Assembly (NCBI RefSeq): GCF_003573695.1
Contig: NC_039362.1
Span: forward strand, 110,835,120-110,899,119
Length of the DNA: 64,000 bases
Reading direction: 5' to 3'
Origin: Papaver somniferum
Taxonomy: Eukaryota; Streptophyta; Magnoliopsida; Ranunculales; Papaveraceae
Part shown: positions 21,742 to 32,900 of the stretch, one piece after another
Layout of the letters: each line of letters opens with the position of its first letter
How positions within the stretch are numbered: the first letter of the stretch is position 1
The notes under the pieces: generated by a model
The model's input: only the letters and a program-made list of their open reading frames with translations
What the model was told of the DNA's origin: nothing
Database searches by the model: none
Made by a program: the position numbers and the translations under genes

Positions 21742-22242
21742 GCACCCAACTGGAACTTACCCTTTGAGATCATGTGTGATGCTTCATATTATGCTATTGG
21801 TGTTGTGCTAGGTCAGCGAGAAAACAAATTACTTCATGTGATTTACTATGCTAGAAAAACTCTGAATGATGCCCAGTTGAACTATACCACTACCGAGAAG
21901 GAACTGTTAGCCATTGTGTTTGCCTTAGACAAGTTTAGACCCTATCTCTTAGGTTCTAAGATCGTCATATATACTGATCATGCTGCTTTGAAATATCTTT
22001 TGTCTAAGAAGGATACGAAACCTAGATTGATTAGGTGTATCCTTTTGTTGCAAGATTTTTCTCCGGACATTAGAGACAAAAAGGGTGCAGAAAATGTAGT
22101 AGCAGACCACTTGTCTAGACTAGTTGTTGATTCCCCTGATGATTCCCTTCCTATAAGGGATAGTTTTCCTAATGAACAACTTTTCTTTGTTACCCAAGCA
22201 CCTTGGTATGCGAATATAGTGAATTATCTTGTTACTGGTTGA
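21742..22242 (+). pseudogene. Athila-like pol: RNase H
   Basis: The frame (ATG 21772) has the RNase H signatures [17 protein letters not shown] and Y-T-D-H-A-A-L, then V-A-D-H-L-S-R-L near the end. It ends at TGA 22240-22242, and the integrase follows in the same frame from 22243. The domain would degrade the RNA strand of the hybrid. Confidence 0.88.
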
Positions 22243-23496
22243 ATGCCCCAACATTGGGGTAAACAAGATCGTTCTAGGTTTTTAGCCGAGGTTAAGCCCT
22301 TCTTTTGGGATGATCCTTATTTGTTTAAGTATTGTCCAGACCAGATTATTAGGATATGTATACCTGAGAGTGACCAGTCCAGTATTATTTTCATTTGTCA
22401 TGATCATGCTTGTGGGGGTCACTTTAGTGCAAAGAAAATTGCTGCTAAGATATTGCAGTGTCGATTCTATTGGCCTTCGTTGTTTAAAGACTCCCACAGT
22501 TACTGTGTGACTTGTGAACGTTGCCAGAAATTAGGAACCATATCCCGTAGGAACTTGATGCCCTTGAACCCTATTTTAGTTGTTGAGGTCTTTGATGTGT
22601 GGGGTATTGACTTTATGGGTCCATTTCCTAATTCTTTTGGTAACTTATACATCCTTGTCGCTGTAGACTATGTCTCTAAGTGGATTGAGGCGGTTGCTTG
22701 TAAAACCAATGACCATAGGGTTGTGATTGAGTTCTTGAAAGATAATATACTTACACGTTTTGGTACACCGCGAGCTATAATTAGTGATGGAGGGTCGCAC
22801 TTTTGTAATGGACCTTTTAGGCTTCTGATGAAGAAATATGGTATTACACATAAGGTAGATACCCCGTATCATCATCAGACTAGTGGTCAGGTTGAGGTTT
22901 CCAATAGGGAGATAAAACATATATTAGAGAAAACAGTTAATCCTAATCGGAAAGAATGGTCGTCTAGGCTTACTGATGCCTTATGGGCTTACCGTACTGC
23001 GTTTAAGACCCCCATTGGAATGTCGCCTTATCGGCTTGTGTATGGAAAGGCATGTCATTTACCTGTTGAGTTAGAACATAGATCTTATTGGGCTGTTAAG
23101 CAGCTAAACTTTTCACTTGAAAAGGCAGGAGCCCATAGGAAACTCCAGCTCAATGAGTTGGACGAGATTCATATAGATGCTTACGATAGTGCGAAGGAGT
23201 ATAAGAACAAAATGAAACTTGTGCATGATAGAAATATTTTACGGAAGTCATTTTCTCCAAGTCAAAAAGTTCTTCTGTATGATACCCGCTTGCATATTTT
23301 CCCTGGGAAGTTACGTTCTCGGTGGACGGGTCCTTTTATTGTTCGCACTGTCTTTCCTCATGGAGCTGTTGAAATTGAGACACCGGATGGTGGTAGTTCT
23401 TCGAAGGTTAACGGTCAGAGATTGATACCCTTTTTAGAGACCTTTCCTACATGTGATGTTGAGGAGGTCTCTCTGGAGGACCCTGTTTACCCTTAA
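22243..23496 (+). pseudogene. Athila-like pol: integrase
   Basis: A 417-codon frame with an N-terminal zinc region (H...G-G-H-F...C-x2-C, about residues 55-95), then the DDE core: [17 protein letters not shown] and the Glu in Q-V-E-V-S-N-R-E. The C-terminal part includes G-P-F-I-V, the usual DNA-contact region. This segment is uninterrupted. It is separated from RNase H by one TGA, so it would not be translated as part of Pol without suppression. Confidence 0.9.
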
Positions 23497-24732
23497 TTGA
23501 CCATCGAGGCGATTGTATGTTGTATATTAGTCTTTGATTTATCTTTTCACCCAGGTACTATCTTTCCGACTTCTCTCTTTACTGATTCCTCATGTTACTT
23601 TACTTTTTTGTATTGCTCTTTGATTAGAAACATTGAGGACAATGTTAGATTTAAGTTTGGGGGTGGGGAAGAAACTTTTTGCTATAATAAATAAACTCCA
23701 GAGCCTAGAAATTTATGCCTATTAAGGATAGCACTAACCTATCTAAGTGGATGGAAACATCTTGGTTGTAGGAGTTGAGGAACCAATCTTATTAGAAGGA
23801 AACATCTAAAGAGTCTATTCATAAAAGCACAGAGCTCAGGTGTTAGAATTAAAAAAAAAACATGGTAGTTTCGCCATATCTCGTTGAATCCTAATCCTTC
23901 TGTTTTTATTTTTTAAGTGATTTGGTGGGGCACACGATTCAAGTTGTTACCTTTGCTAGGGTGAAATAGGGTGATTGAGATACAAAAAAAAAANNNNNNN
24001 NNNNNNNNNNNNNNNNNNNNNNNNNNNNNNNNNNNNNNNNNNNNNNNNNNNNNNNNNNNNNNNNNNNNNNNNNNNNNNNNNNNNNNNNNNNNNNNNNNNN
24101 NNNNNNNNNAAAAAAAAAAAAAAAAAAAAAAAAAAAAGAAGAGAGAATTAAGACCAGACCATCAGACCAACATGAATAAATTCAATAAAGTCGACCACTG
24201 GTGCCCTTGTATATGCCAGTTGTGTTGACCTACAGTTAGGTTTATCGACCACTGGTCCCCTTGTATATGCCAGTTGTGTTGATATTAGTCATACCGGTAT
24301 CTCAGTCCATTAGGATAGGTCCATCTTGGCAGAGGCCTTCAGACAAATATGGGAAACACCGTTCACTTTAAACCATCTATCTTTTCTCTTTATCCATCTT
24401 CTTAATCTTTCCATGCGATTGGTTGACTCCAGTTATGATGTACAGAAACTATCTGAGTAGAGCTTTGTCACTTTATATGAATTTTAGTATGCTTGAGTGC
24501 AAACTCGTGTACAACAATTGGAATTTCGCATCAGGGTACTTCCTCCTGTAGTCAATAGGTACGCCAACCAAGGAGATTCTTTAGTGCCTTCCAAGGTTCT
24601 TCATAGAGAGCTAGGGTCTGTAGTAATGGTTTTGTGGGTATACCTCTGGTAAACCCTCCCGAGATTAACTCGGTTTTATTTTCTTATTATTAGTTTTGCT
24701 CGAGGACTATCAAATAATAAGTTTGGGGTATT
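23497..24732 (+). other. Athila-like 3' non-coding tail
   Basis: No env-like protein is seen. It contains a G-rich polypurine-like tract at about 23654-23671 and an A-run interrupted by an assembly gap (23994-24109). A 38-bp direct repeat lies at 24191-24228 and 24245-24282 with one mismatch. The tract aagtttggggta at 24719-24730, just before the 3' LTR, is the likely plus-strand primer. Confidence 0.6.
23994..24109. other. Assembly gap (116 N) inside a poly-A run
   Basis: N bases are bounded on both sides by A homopolymer (from 23984 and to 24137). The break is most likely due to the homopolymer. A lysine-rich open frame spanning it is an artefact. Confidence 0.95.
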
Positions 24733-26185
24733 TGATAGACGCATTTATGTGTCTAATTTGTCTTCAATGTTCCGTATTGTTAGTACTTATTATGGTGTTT
24801 TATGCGTTTGTAGGTATTTTTTGGAAATAAATATTGATGGAAAATTCGGCTCAAAAAGTTGTTAAAGGCACCCCGGAGGACATATGTTATTCGGACTCCA
24901 GCAACGGATAAGGGGAGACCACTGGATAAGGGGTGACCTTCTTTAACAAATTCAAAATTTTGTTTTGGCGGGAAAATGGTGAAGAGAACTGGCATATTTT
25001 CAATCGGATGTTTGGACGTGATATAGTGAGATTCAATCCCTAAAACTTCATGGGTAGATGTGATTTGTCATAACAAAGTTGGTATGGGTGTTCTTTTCGA
25101 TCAAATTTGGCTAGATAACCCAAGATATGAAATCAGATCATCACGGGTTGGTTTTCCATTCCGAGTCCTGATTGAGTGACCAAGAGATTTTCGTGTGGCT
25201 ACTGCATGTTGGAACACTTCTGGACAATGACTGGATGCGTTGAGAGTAATTTGGCGTGGGGAAACAGCGTGAGAAGCTAAATCAGGGAAGAAAATATTCC
25301 CAAAATATTTTTCATCAAGGTCGAGTTAAGAGAGAATTATCTTGAGTTATAGCGAGATTTTTTGGTGCTACTGGCTATATAAAGGGTGCTGGTGTTTCAT
25401 AAAGGGGGACGGAGAGTTTGGGAGAGGAAGAGAGCACCAGAGAGTCGAGAAGATCAAATTGCATAAACTCCATTTCTGTTGCTGCAAAGCTAAAGAACAC
25501 GAAGAACATACTTACCAGGACAGTCGTTTTCCAACAGTGACAACGACACTTAGCCGTGGGTCGTATAGCTACAGTGACAACGACAGTTCTCATTTATCGT
25601 TCTCTGTAACAGCTGGTTTGTAACAGAAATAAGTGTTACAAACCCGATTTTTAATATTTTCTCTCCATTCCATCATTTGTACACCACCTTTGAGCAATAA
25701 TAATGATTTTTGAGCGTGTTTCCAACATGATGAGCGGCTAATTCTCTCACAACCAAGGCAATGAGGAAGCTATTTACGCATGAATAATTGGTAATTATTT
25801 ATTTTCTCTAATTTATAATTTACTCAATCACTGCTTTTGCAGAGTTTTTAATTGTTTGCAAAAATTTCTTCATTAGTTGTGATTCAATTAGATAGGTTAT
25901 GCTTTGTTTAGATAATCTATGCTTAGGGGATACAATTAATTTTTGAGAATTTGCCTGATTATTTGTGAATTAAGAAATAAGAGACTTAAAAGATAATTAG
26001 AGTTTTGAATTATTTACCATAATTTATTCATGTTTAATAGTGGAATCAGTGTCTTGGTTGTTCCTAATATCTTGATATCACTTTATATGAGTTTGCTATA
26101 TTTTTAGTTTAAAAATTAAATCTAGAATCTTTTGCTTTCACAAGTCTTACGAACCTTTTTACTACAACATTATTGAGTCACATCA
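24733..26185 (+). repeat. Athila-like 3' LTR
   Basis: It starts TGATAGACGC right after TTTGGGGTATT and ends ...TTGAGTCACATCA. It matches 15421-16891 with scattered substitutions and small deletions, for example about 10 bp missing near 25820. Confidence 0.92.
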
Positions 26186-26190
26186 CAAAG

Positions 26191-26938
26191 TCCATAGAGT
26201 TGTCTTCAATGCGAATGGATATGACATTGTAGACAAAACTGGGAAAATAATTTTTCAGGGAACTCGCAGTAAAAACAGTTGTTATCTTCTTGATACTCAG
26301 TTCAGTAACTATTGCAATTTGACTAAGGTGGAATCTACACATCTTTGTCATGAGCGTTTTGGTCACATCAATTATCGCCTTCTAACTAAGATCATTAGTA
26401 AAGAACTTGTTAGAGGCGTTCCCAAAATCAATGCAAATATTGATGGTGTATATGGTGCCTGTCAAAAGGGTAAACAAACGAAAGTTCACCATAAATCATC
26501 TCGAGATATTCTCACTAAAGCTTCGCTTGATTTAATTCATATGGATCTCTTCGGACCTATTCAACAACCTACGGTTGCAGGTAAGAAGTATGCTTTAGTT
26601 ATGGTAGATGATTACACCAGATTCACTTGGGTAGCATTTTTATCTCATAAGAATGAAACCCTTGATGAATTCAAGATTATTGTTAATAGAAACCATAATG
26701 AACAAGGTCACAAACTAAAGAAAATTAGAAGCGACCGTGGAACTGAATTCATTGACACTAAGGTGTTTGAATTTTGTGGAAAACTAGGGATTATTCAACA
26801 ATACTCACCACCCATTACTCCTCAAGCTAATGGAGTTGCATAAAGAAAGAATAGCAAGATTCAGGAAATGGCCAGGGTAATGCTCCATAACAAAAACTTA
26901 CCTTTAAGGTTTTGGGGATAAGCTGTTTTCACAACATG
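26191..26938 (+). pseudogene. Copia-3 pol: GAG-pre-integrase and integrase N-terminal part
   Basis: It resumes the Copia-3 reading frame after the Athila-like insertion. The longest open part is 26319-26843 (174 codons), with H-x3-H ... C-x2-C, H-M-D-L-F-G-P and S-D-R-G-T-E-F. TAA stops replace Glu codons at 26841-26843 (N-G-V-A-stop) and near 26919. At 26938 the LINE fragment interrupts it in the block that in Copia-1 reads R-F-W-G-E-A-V. Confidence 0.85.
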
Positions 26939-27081
26939 TTTTTTTTTGACTCAAAAAGGGCAAGATTGTATTAAAGTTCAGTCCTTCATCAAGAAGATGA
27001 AACTGAAGAAAGCAAAAAGAACAAGACATCTCAATTATAGCAGAGCTGCCAAAAAGAAGAAAAAAAGAAAAAACAAATGCA

Positions 27082-27753
27082 TTACCACCCCCAGTTGTTT
27101 ATTACAGTATTGAGTGAAATTCCCTCAAAGATATTGGTCCCTGTGCACCAGTTGAAAATCAGAATTTTGACAACATCCTTCGATTCTTCTAAAGTTTTGT
27201 ACTTCCCATTGAAAACCCTAACATTTCTTTCTAACCAAACAGCCCACCAGAAAGCAAATGGAATTATGTCCCAAATTCTTTGCTTCAAACTGCCTTGTGA
27301 ACCTTTCTTTCTTTTCCACTCCCAAATTGTGTCCCTGACTGACTCTTGAAACACCCACTGTAAACTGTAACCTGACAAGAAGAAACACCAAAGCTCTCTG
27401 GTAGTTTCACAATGCAGAAAAACATGATGATTTGTCTTTGCAGCTTTCTTGCATAAAAGGCAGCCATTGACCATGATAGAGTTCTTGTAAGTATCCATAG
27501 TTGGAGCAGCCACAAAACAAAGATTCCATACAAAAAAGACCACTTTTTGTGGAATTTTTGGGTTCCATACACACTTGTAAGGAAAATAGATCAGCCCATG
27601 TATCTCCAGATCCTTGTAACACTCCTTCAAAGAAAAAGGCTTATTACCATTCTGCCAAACTCTATAGTCCTCAGCATCCCCCCTTCTAAAAATTGAAATC
27701 AAATCCATCAAATGAGCAACATCTTCTATTTCTTCATCCTTTAGTTCCTGCAA
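27082..27753 (-). pseudogene. LINE-1 ORF2 C-terminus: zf-RVT domain
   Basis: A 223-codon frame with the zf-RVT (reverse transcriptase zinc-binding) pattern: F-S-L-K-E-C-Y, V-W-N-P-K-I-P-Q-K-V, then C-L-L-C...H-H-V-F-L-H-C. A W-W-A-V-W-L-E-R-N block follows. It is the usual end of plant L1 ORF2 before the 3' tail. The RNase H domain of some plant LINEs is absent. Confidence 0.8.
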
Positions 27754-27884
27754 AACATAAAATTCTAGTTGTTTTCTTGGTTATTCACAAGCATCTCTTG
27801 AATAGTAGCTTCCTGCATTCTGCTCAAATGAAACAGTGCTGGAAATAAACTCATCAAGGACTGGCCATTCAACCATTTATCCTT

Positions 27885-28244
27885 CTAGAACAAACATCTA
27901 TCTCCCTTGCTCACATGAATGGTAGTATTCATCTCAACCTGATCTCTGCTCTTCAAAATACCAGCCCAAAGACTTCTGCCAATTGGTTTAGTAGTTTGAT
28001 TAGTAAGAAAATCTTTTTCATTTCCACCAAATTTGCGATTAACAACCTTCCTCCATAGTGCATTTTCCTCATTGCCATACCTCCAAATCCATTTGACATG
28101 AAGAGATTTATTCATTAATCTCAATTTTTTAATACCCACTCCACCTCCTTCTTTTGGCAATTTTAATCTCTTAAATCCAACCCAACCTCTCTTTGCTTTA
28201 TTGTTCACAATACCCCATAAAAACTGCCTCATTACAGTTTCCAT
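27885..28244 (-). pseudogene. LINE-1 ORF2 segment downstream of RT
   Basis: A 119-codon frame whose M starts at the insertion boundary. Its F-L-W-G...W-V-G-F-K-R-L-K-L-P-K-E-G-G-G-V-G block is the conserved region between RT and zf-RVT in plant LINEs. It is separated from the zf-RVT frame by a broken stretch (27754-27884). Confidence 0.78.
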
Positions 28245-28260
28245 CTGTTTTCACAGCATG

Positions 28261-28871
28261 TTATTTGATCAACCGTGTCTACCTACGGTCTAGAACCTTA
28301 AACACTCCTTATGATTTGTGGTACGGTAGGAAACCAAACTTATACTATCTCAGAGTGTTCGGAAGTAAGTGCTACATTCTAAAGGATCGAGAACAAAGAG
28401 GGAAATTTGATACTAAAAGTGATGAAGGTATCTTTCTTGGCTATGCTTCTGATAGTTGTGGTTTTCGAGTTTTTAATCTCAGAACCCAAGTTATGATGGA
28501 ATCTGCTAATGTTATCATTGATGATATTAGTAATTTTCATCATGATAATCCTCCTGTTGAATTGCCTCCAACCGAGACAATTGAGAAAGTCAAAGAAATC
28601 CCAAAATCAGTTGAAGTCATACCAACTATTATTGATCCTGACATTTCTAGTAACGAGGAGAAGATCACTGATCAGGCTACTCCTACTGAACAAGAACGTG
28701 TCCCTCCACGACACCTCTGGGTTTAAAGGAATCATGATCCCAACAGTATTATTGTAGGAAGAGATTCTACTGCTAAGACAAGAGGACAACTTCAAAATAT
28801 TTGCAATTTTGGTTGTTATCTTTCACAAGTAGAACCGAGAAATATTGACGAAACTATTAGCGATCCCTTTT
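28261..28871 (+). pseudogene. Copia-3 pol: integrase C-terminal region
   Basis: It continues Copia-3 after the LINE with Y-L-I-N-R-V-Y-L-R, the R-V-F-G-S-K-C-Y-I-L block and D-E-G-I-F-L-G-Y. The open part (28193-28726; its first codons lie in the LINE) ends at TAA 28724-28726, where Copia-1 has CAA. This copy preserves the bases missing in Copia-1 near 2065. Confidence 0.83.
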
Positions 28872-30000
28872 GGGTGAATGCAATACATGAAGAGTTAAAC
28901 CAATTTCTAAGACAAGACGTATGGGAAATGGTACCTTGTCCATCCAATATCAATATTGTTGGTACCAAATGGATATTCAAGAATAAGTCTGATGAATTTG
29001 GAACAATTGTCAGGAATAAAGCCAGACTTGTCGCTCAAGGATATTCAAAAATTGAGGGTATCGACTTTGACGAAACCTTTGCTCCTGTGGCATGCCTTGA
29101 GTCCATTCGATTGTTATTATCTCATGCTTGTTTTCCTAAGGTTAAGTTGTTTCAAATAGACATAAAATCCGCGTTCCTAAACGGAAATTTAAAGGAAGAG
29201 GTCTATGTCGCTCAACCTAAGGGTTTTGAAAATCCTGATTTCCCAGATCATGTTCTTAAGCTTAAAAAGGAATTATGTGGGTTAAAACAAGCACCTCGTG
29301 TCTGGTTTGAAAAACTAACTACTTCTCTTCTTAGGAAAGGTTTTTCGAGAGGCGGAGCTGATAAAACTTTGTTTACCAAATAGAGTGGGAAAGATGTGGT
29401 CATTGCTCAAGTCTATGTATATGATATTATCTATGGTTCAACTTCTGAGAAAATTGCAAAAGATTTTCAAGTCTCTCTTGGAAAAGAATTTGAAATGAGC
29501 AATGTTGTTGTATTAAAGTTCTTTTTGAGATTACAAATTCAGCAACATAAGGATGGAATTTACTTATCTCAAGAAAAATATGTTAAGGATCTTGTTTCAA
29601 TATTCGGTATGGATAAGTCAACTCCAAAACTGACACCTATGCCCACCACTGGTAAACTACATAGAGATGAGAAAGGAGTAAATGTGGATCAAAAACTGTA
29701 TCGATCTATTATTGGTAGCCTTTATATCTTACAGCTACTAGACCTGATATTGCGTTTAGTGTTGGTTGTTGTGCTAGATTTCAGGCTAATCCAAAGGAAT
29801 CTCATCTTGCAGCTGCAAAGAGGATCATACGATATATTCAACATACTAGCGGGTATGATCTATCCTATACTTTTGATACTAATACTGATCTTACCGCCTA
29901 TTCATATGCAGACTGGGCAGGATGTGTAAAAGATAGAAAGAGTACTTCGGGGGATTTTACTATGTTGGGTTGAATCTTGTGGCTTGGCACAACAAGAAAC
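28872..30000 (+). pseudogene. Copia-3 pol: reverse transcriptase and start of RNase H
   Basis: Open stretches 28874-29383 and 29396-29929 give the RVT_2 blocks also seen in Copia-1. A TAG at 29381-29383 breaks the frame after the L-F-T-K block. The catalytic Y-V-D-D is Y-V-Y-D here, so an active-site Asp is lost. A one-base deletion near 29725 shifts the frame before the RNase H block, where S-D-A-D-W has become S-Y-A-D-W. The segment stops at 30000 where the small LTR element is inserted. Confidence 0.85.
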
Positions 30001-30317
30001 TGTCATGTACCTGATATACAATGACAAGGTTGAGATTGATAAATTGAGGTAAACCTCTCTTAATCCCGGAGGATCAAGCCTGAAGAACAAATGTTCTATT
30101 TAGATTAATAAGTCGATACCATTTTCATTACAGACTCGGGCCTTATAAGCTCGGTTTCCATTCCTAAATCTAACGGATACTAGAAGCCCACATGTTCACA
30201 TCTTATCCCACCATTACAACTGATAAACACACTTATTATTAAGCTAAATACTATCGACAACTAACTACCCCCTCTAATATGATATGGGATGTCCAATATA
30301 ATGCCGAGTACATGACA
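30001..30317 (-). repeat. NA-1 3' LTR (left copy)
   Basis: Starts TGTCATGTAC and ends GTACATGACA. About nine substitutions and one indel separate it from 32901-33216. The adjacent tract ttccactctccttg at 30318-30331 is a purine tract on the - strand. Confidence 0.9.
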
Positions 30318-30525
30318 TTCCACTCTCCTTGAAAACATGCTTGTCCTCAAGGATGAGAATCACGAAAATTAGCTCTGAGTGATAATTTGTGGATGCCTTC
30401 AGGTGTAGTGTAGAAGTAACAAGGATAAGCTGGTTGAGGACATAGTAGTGGTAGCTCCTTCTAAGACGCAGGAGAAGCCCAATAGCCCTAACGCCAATGA
30501 ATAACACGATGAATTCTTGCACACT

Positions 30526-32194
30526 TCAAAACCAGGCCCAACAGCCAATTGTTAGCCAATGAATACCCTTGTCAGCCATTGAACTTGACTTTCTTGCGCC
30601 ATTTTCCAAAAGACAAGCGACTCTATTATCTGCACCACTGCTGGTTTGGTATGCACTATTGTTATTAGTCCTTAGTAAGACCTCAGTATTAGCCCTGCTT
30701 CCACTGTATTCAGGAATAACTTCAACGACAGAATGGCTATGCATTCCACACCTCCACCCGCTTGTCTTAACAATATTACAGCAAGCATCCTGTAGCTTCA
30801 CAGCAACTGTAGCAAAGGTTCCAACAGAAAAGTGCATCAGTACACAAGCAAGCTGAGTATCACAATTTGCTGCCAAGTACCACATTAAGAGAACCCATGT
30901 CCATTCCCACAAAAAAGTTACAGCAGCGGTCTGTTTGACTTCTCAACACTGTCATGTTATATGATGAAACCATACTCAGAGCCTCAGCTTTGCAGAACAG
31001 ATGGCTCATACAGTTCCAGTTTACAACCAAGCCCGCCACTGAGATCAAACTCTTACCAACATTTGTTACACTCCATAAGCTAGGTGGAATCAATCGAAAT
31101 TTCCACCTCAAGTATCCTACCCACATCCACACCTGTAGGAATTGTATTACCCTGAGTATGAGCTGATTTTCTGCCATCCACATGAGAACTGAAATCGTCC
31201 AGCTTACATTTGCGGCACTCACCAGACCCGTAGAACAAAATTTGTATTTCCATCTTAAGAGGTCCACTAACTTTGACACAATTGGAGCATCTGGAACAGT
31301 GAGTACAAGTTGTATTATCCTCATCCACTCACAACCTCTCATTGCTCCATACTCCACACACCACCATTGTTTACAGCTACAAGAGTTGTGTTGAACAAAA
31401 TACAAGGAATAAAATTCATCTGTGGTGGAACGGAGAGATTTCGTTATTTCTTCTTCTTGAATAGCTGCAGATGTAAGCCTTGAACTTGATAAGAAGAAGC
31501 TCATCCTTAGAAGTTGAAAATAGATTCTAACAATTGTGAGAATAATCCTTATAGAGTATCCATGGAGTCTAACCAAAGTAACATATGAATTCAAGAGTTT
31601 AATCACTTGGCTAAACCATTCAGTTGCTGCCTTAAAATTTTCTTCACGCAGTCGAGCAAAACCAACACTCCAAGACTCAAACTGGCAAACCAAAATCTCA
31701 TCATGCAAGGCATACTTCAGCTGTAAAAGGAAAATTTCCTCTTCCCACATATCAAGAACTGGATCAAACAATTCATAGACGATCTTCTCACACTATAGCA
31801 TCCACATACCAATTCTAAGAACCAACAAATTCAGAAACTGAAATGCAGACGGATACCCATGTCTTCGAAACAGTGCAGTCCTCTCGTCGTACCTATCCAG
31901 TAATAGAGACCCAAGAAGCACAATCACACATGAAGAAAATGTAACAGAAGCACATTCATATTCACCAACAGAATCAAAGAACCCTGTAATACTATCTGAC
32001 TCTTTGCCACGATCAAATACTTTACCCAGTTTGAGCTGCCAGAAAAATTTAACTCCAACACCACTCAAATTCACACTCGCAGAAATTTTATCAAACGTTT
32101 TACTCGTATCTAGAATTGCATCATCATTAATACACAAACGCACACTCAAATGGATAGACCGAAATCTAACTGGTACCCCAAACTTGAAATCCAT
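30526..32194 (-). pseudogene. NA-1 internal open frames of unknown function
   Basis: Three long - strand frames follow the gag-like frame with small overlaps or gaps: 31793-32194 (133 codons), 30860-31771 (303 codons) and 30526-30912 (128 codons). They may be pieces of one decayed frame. The 303-codon product is rich in Trp, Cys, Leu and Val, with no motif I recognise. It shows no D-T/S-G, Y-x-D-D or DDE signature. They could be vestigial coding sequence or chance frames in a low-stop sequence. Confidence 0.3.
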
Positions 32195-32874
32195 GAAATA
32201 ATCAATTTCTCATTTGAATTGAAAGAAATAGGGATATGTTTACCTCGATCAAATATGCTACGAGAATCATCAAGACCAACATGAAAACCATCATGACAGT
32301 TAAATTTGTTGGGAAGAACGGCTAATTCCTTTGAGCTGTTAGGATTTGTATTGTCGGTATGAATCACTTCAGCTTCTTCAATATCGTTCAACTGAAAACT
32401 CACAGAACCGGTGGAATCATCATCTTCTTTGTCAACGGCAGTGGAAGGATTTGATTTCACTTTTTGAGATTCAACTTTATTGTGAACAAGAGAAGAAGAA
32501 TCTGGACAAATAGAAGTAGGAACCAATTTTGCTTCTTCAGATGCAACAACACAAAAATCTTGAGATTCAGAAGAATGAGCAACAGATCCACTACTGACGT
32601 CGCCAATTCCATTTGATTTAGTAGAAACACCTTCAGTTGACGAGCCGCCACCAATTTTCTCAAGATTAGTAGAAAGAATTTGAGAAAAAAATTGAGATAA
32701 ATTTTCCATCTGCTCCTGAAGATAAAATTCCAACAACTCCTGGAAATACTCCTTTGTCAAAATTTTATCAAGTTTCTTGCTTATTTCTACCAGCTTCAAC
32801 TCATTTTGATTTGCAATTTCAGAGATCTGTTGAAGTTGTGCAGCTTCACTAAACTCTGCCATCAAATCCCTCAC
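32146..32874 (-). CDS. NA-1 gag-like coiled-coil protein
   Basis: A 242-codon frame starting about 27 bases after the primer site on the - strand, the normal position of gag. The N-terminal ~60 residues are helical, with Leu/Ile heptad-like spacing. Next comes an acidic Ser/Asp/Glu-rich linker (about residues 75-180) and a hydrophobic end. No zinc knuckle is seen. I infer a Gag-like particle or RNA-binding role only from position and composition. Confidence 0.4.
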   Translation of the reverse strand: MRDLMAEFSEAAQLQQISEIANQNELKLVEISKKLDKILTKEYFQELLEFYLQEQMENLSQFFSQILSTNLEKIGGGSSTEGVSTKSNGIGDVSSGSVAHSSESQDFCVVASEEAKLVPTSICPDSSSLVHNKVESQKVKSNPSTAVDKEDDDSTGSVSFQLNDIEEAEVIHTDNTNPNSSKELAVLPNKFNCHDGFHVGLDDSRSIFDRGKHIPISFNSNEKLIISWISSLGYQLDFGLSI

Positions 32875-32886
32875 GGATCGAAACGG

Positions 32887-32899
32887 CTCTAGATACCAA
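32887..32899 (-). promoter_or_regulatory. Primer binding site of NA-1
   Basis: On the - strand, TTGGTATCTAGAGCC (32885-32899) begins two bases after the LTR end. It matches the Met-tRNA primer site TGGTATCAGAGC except for one inserted T. Confidence 0.65.
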
Positions 32900-32900
32900 T

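Larger units (their letters stand above)
15421..26185 (+). mobile_element. Athila-like Ty3/gypsy element inserted in Copia-3
   Basis: It has 5' LTR 15421-16891, primer site 16897, gag, pol in gypsy order (protease, RT, RNase H, integrase), a 1.2-kb non-coding tail, a polypurine tract and 3' LTR 24733-26185. It is flanked by the exact 5-bp duplication CAAAG (15416-15420 and 26186-26190). Copia-1 has the same site uninterrupted at 1214-1218. The two LTRs (1471 and 1453 bp) differ at scattered sites, so the insertion is not very recent. Stops and frameshifts in gag and pol make it non-autonomous. No env-like frame is present. Confidence 0.93.
26939..28244 (-). mobile_element. LINE-1: 5'-truncated L1-type LINE fragment in Copia-3
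   Basis: It begins with a T-run at 26939 (poly-A tail on the - strand) and is flanked by a 16-bp target duplication, CTGTTTTCACAACATG (26923-26938) and CTGTTTTCACAGCATG (28245-28260), with one mismatch. It holds only the C-terminal part of ORF2. The 1.3-kb length and lack of endonuclease and RT palm mark 5' truncation during target-primed reverse transcription. Confidence 0.9.

Noticed and set aside
23971..24228. Open frame with long Lys run across the N gap
   Set aside because: It is produced by the poly-A tract and N bases.
30569..31778. + strand open frames inside NA-1
   Set aside because: They are opposite the element's transcription direction, defined by its primer site and polypurine tract.
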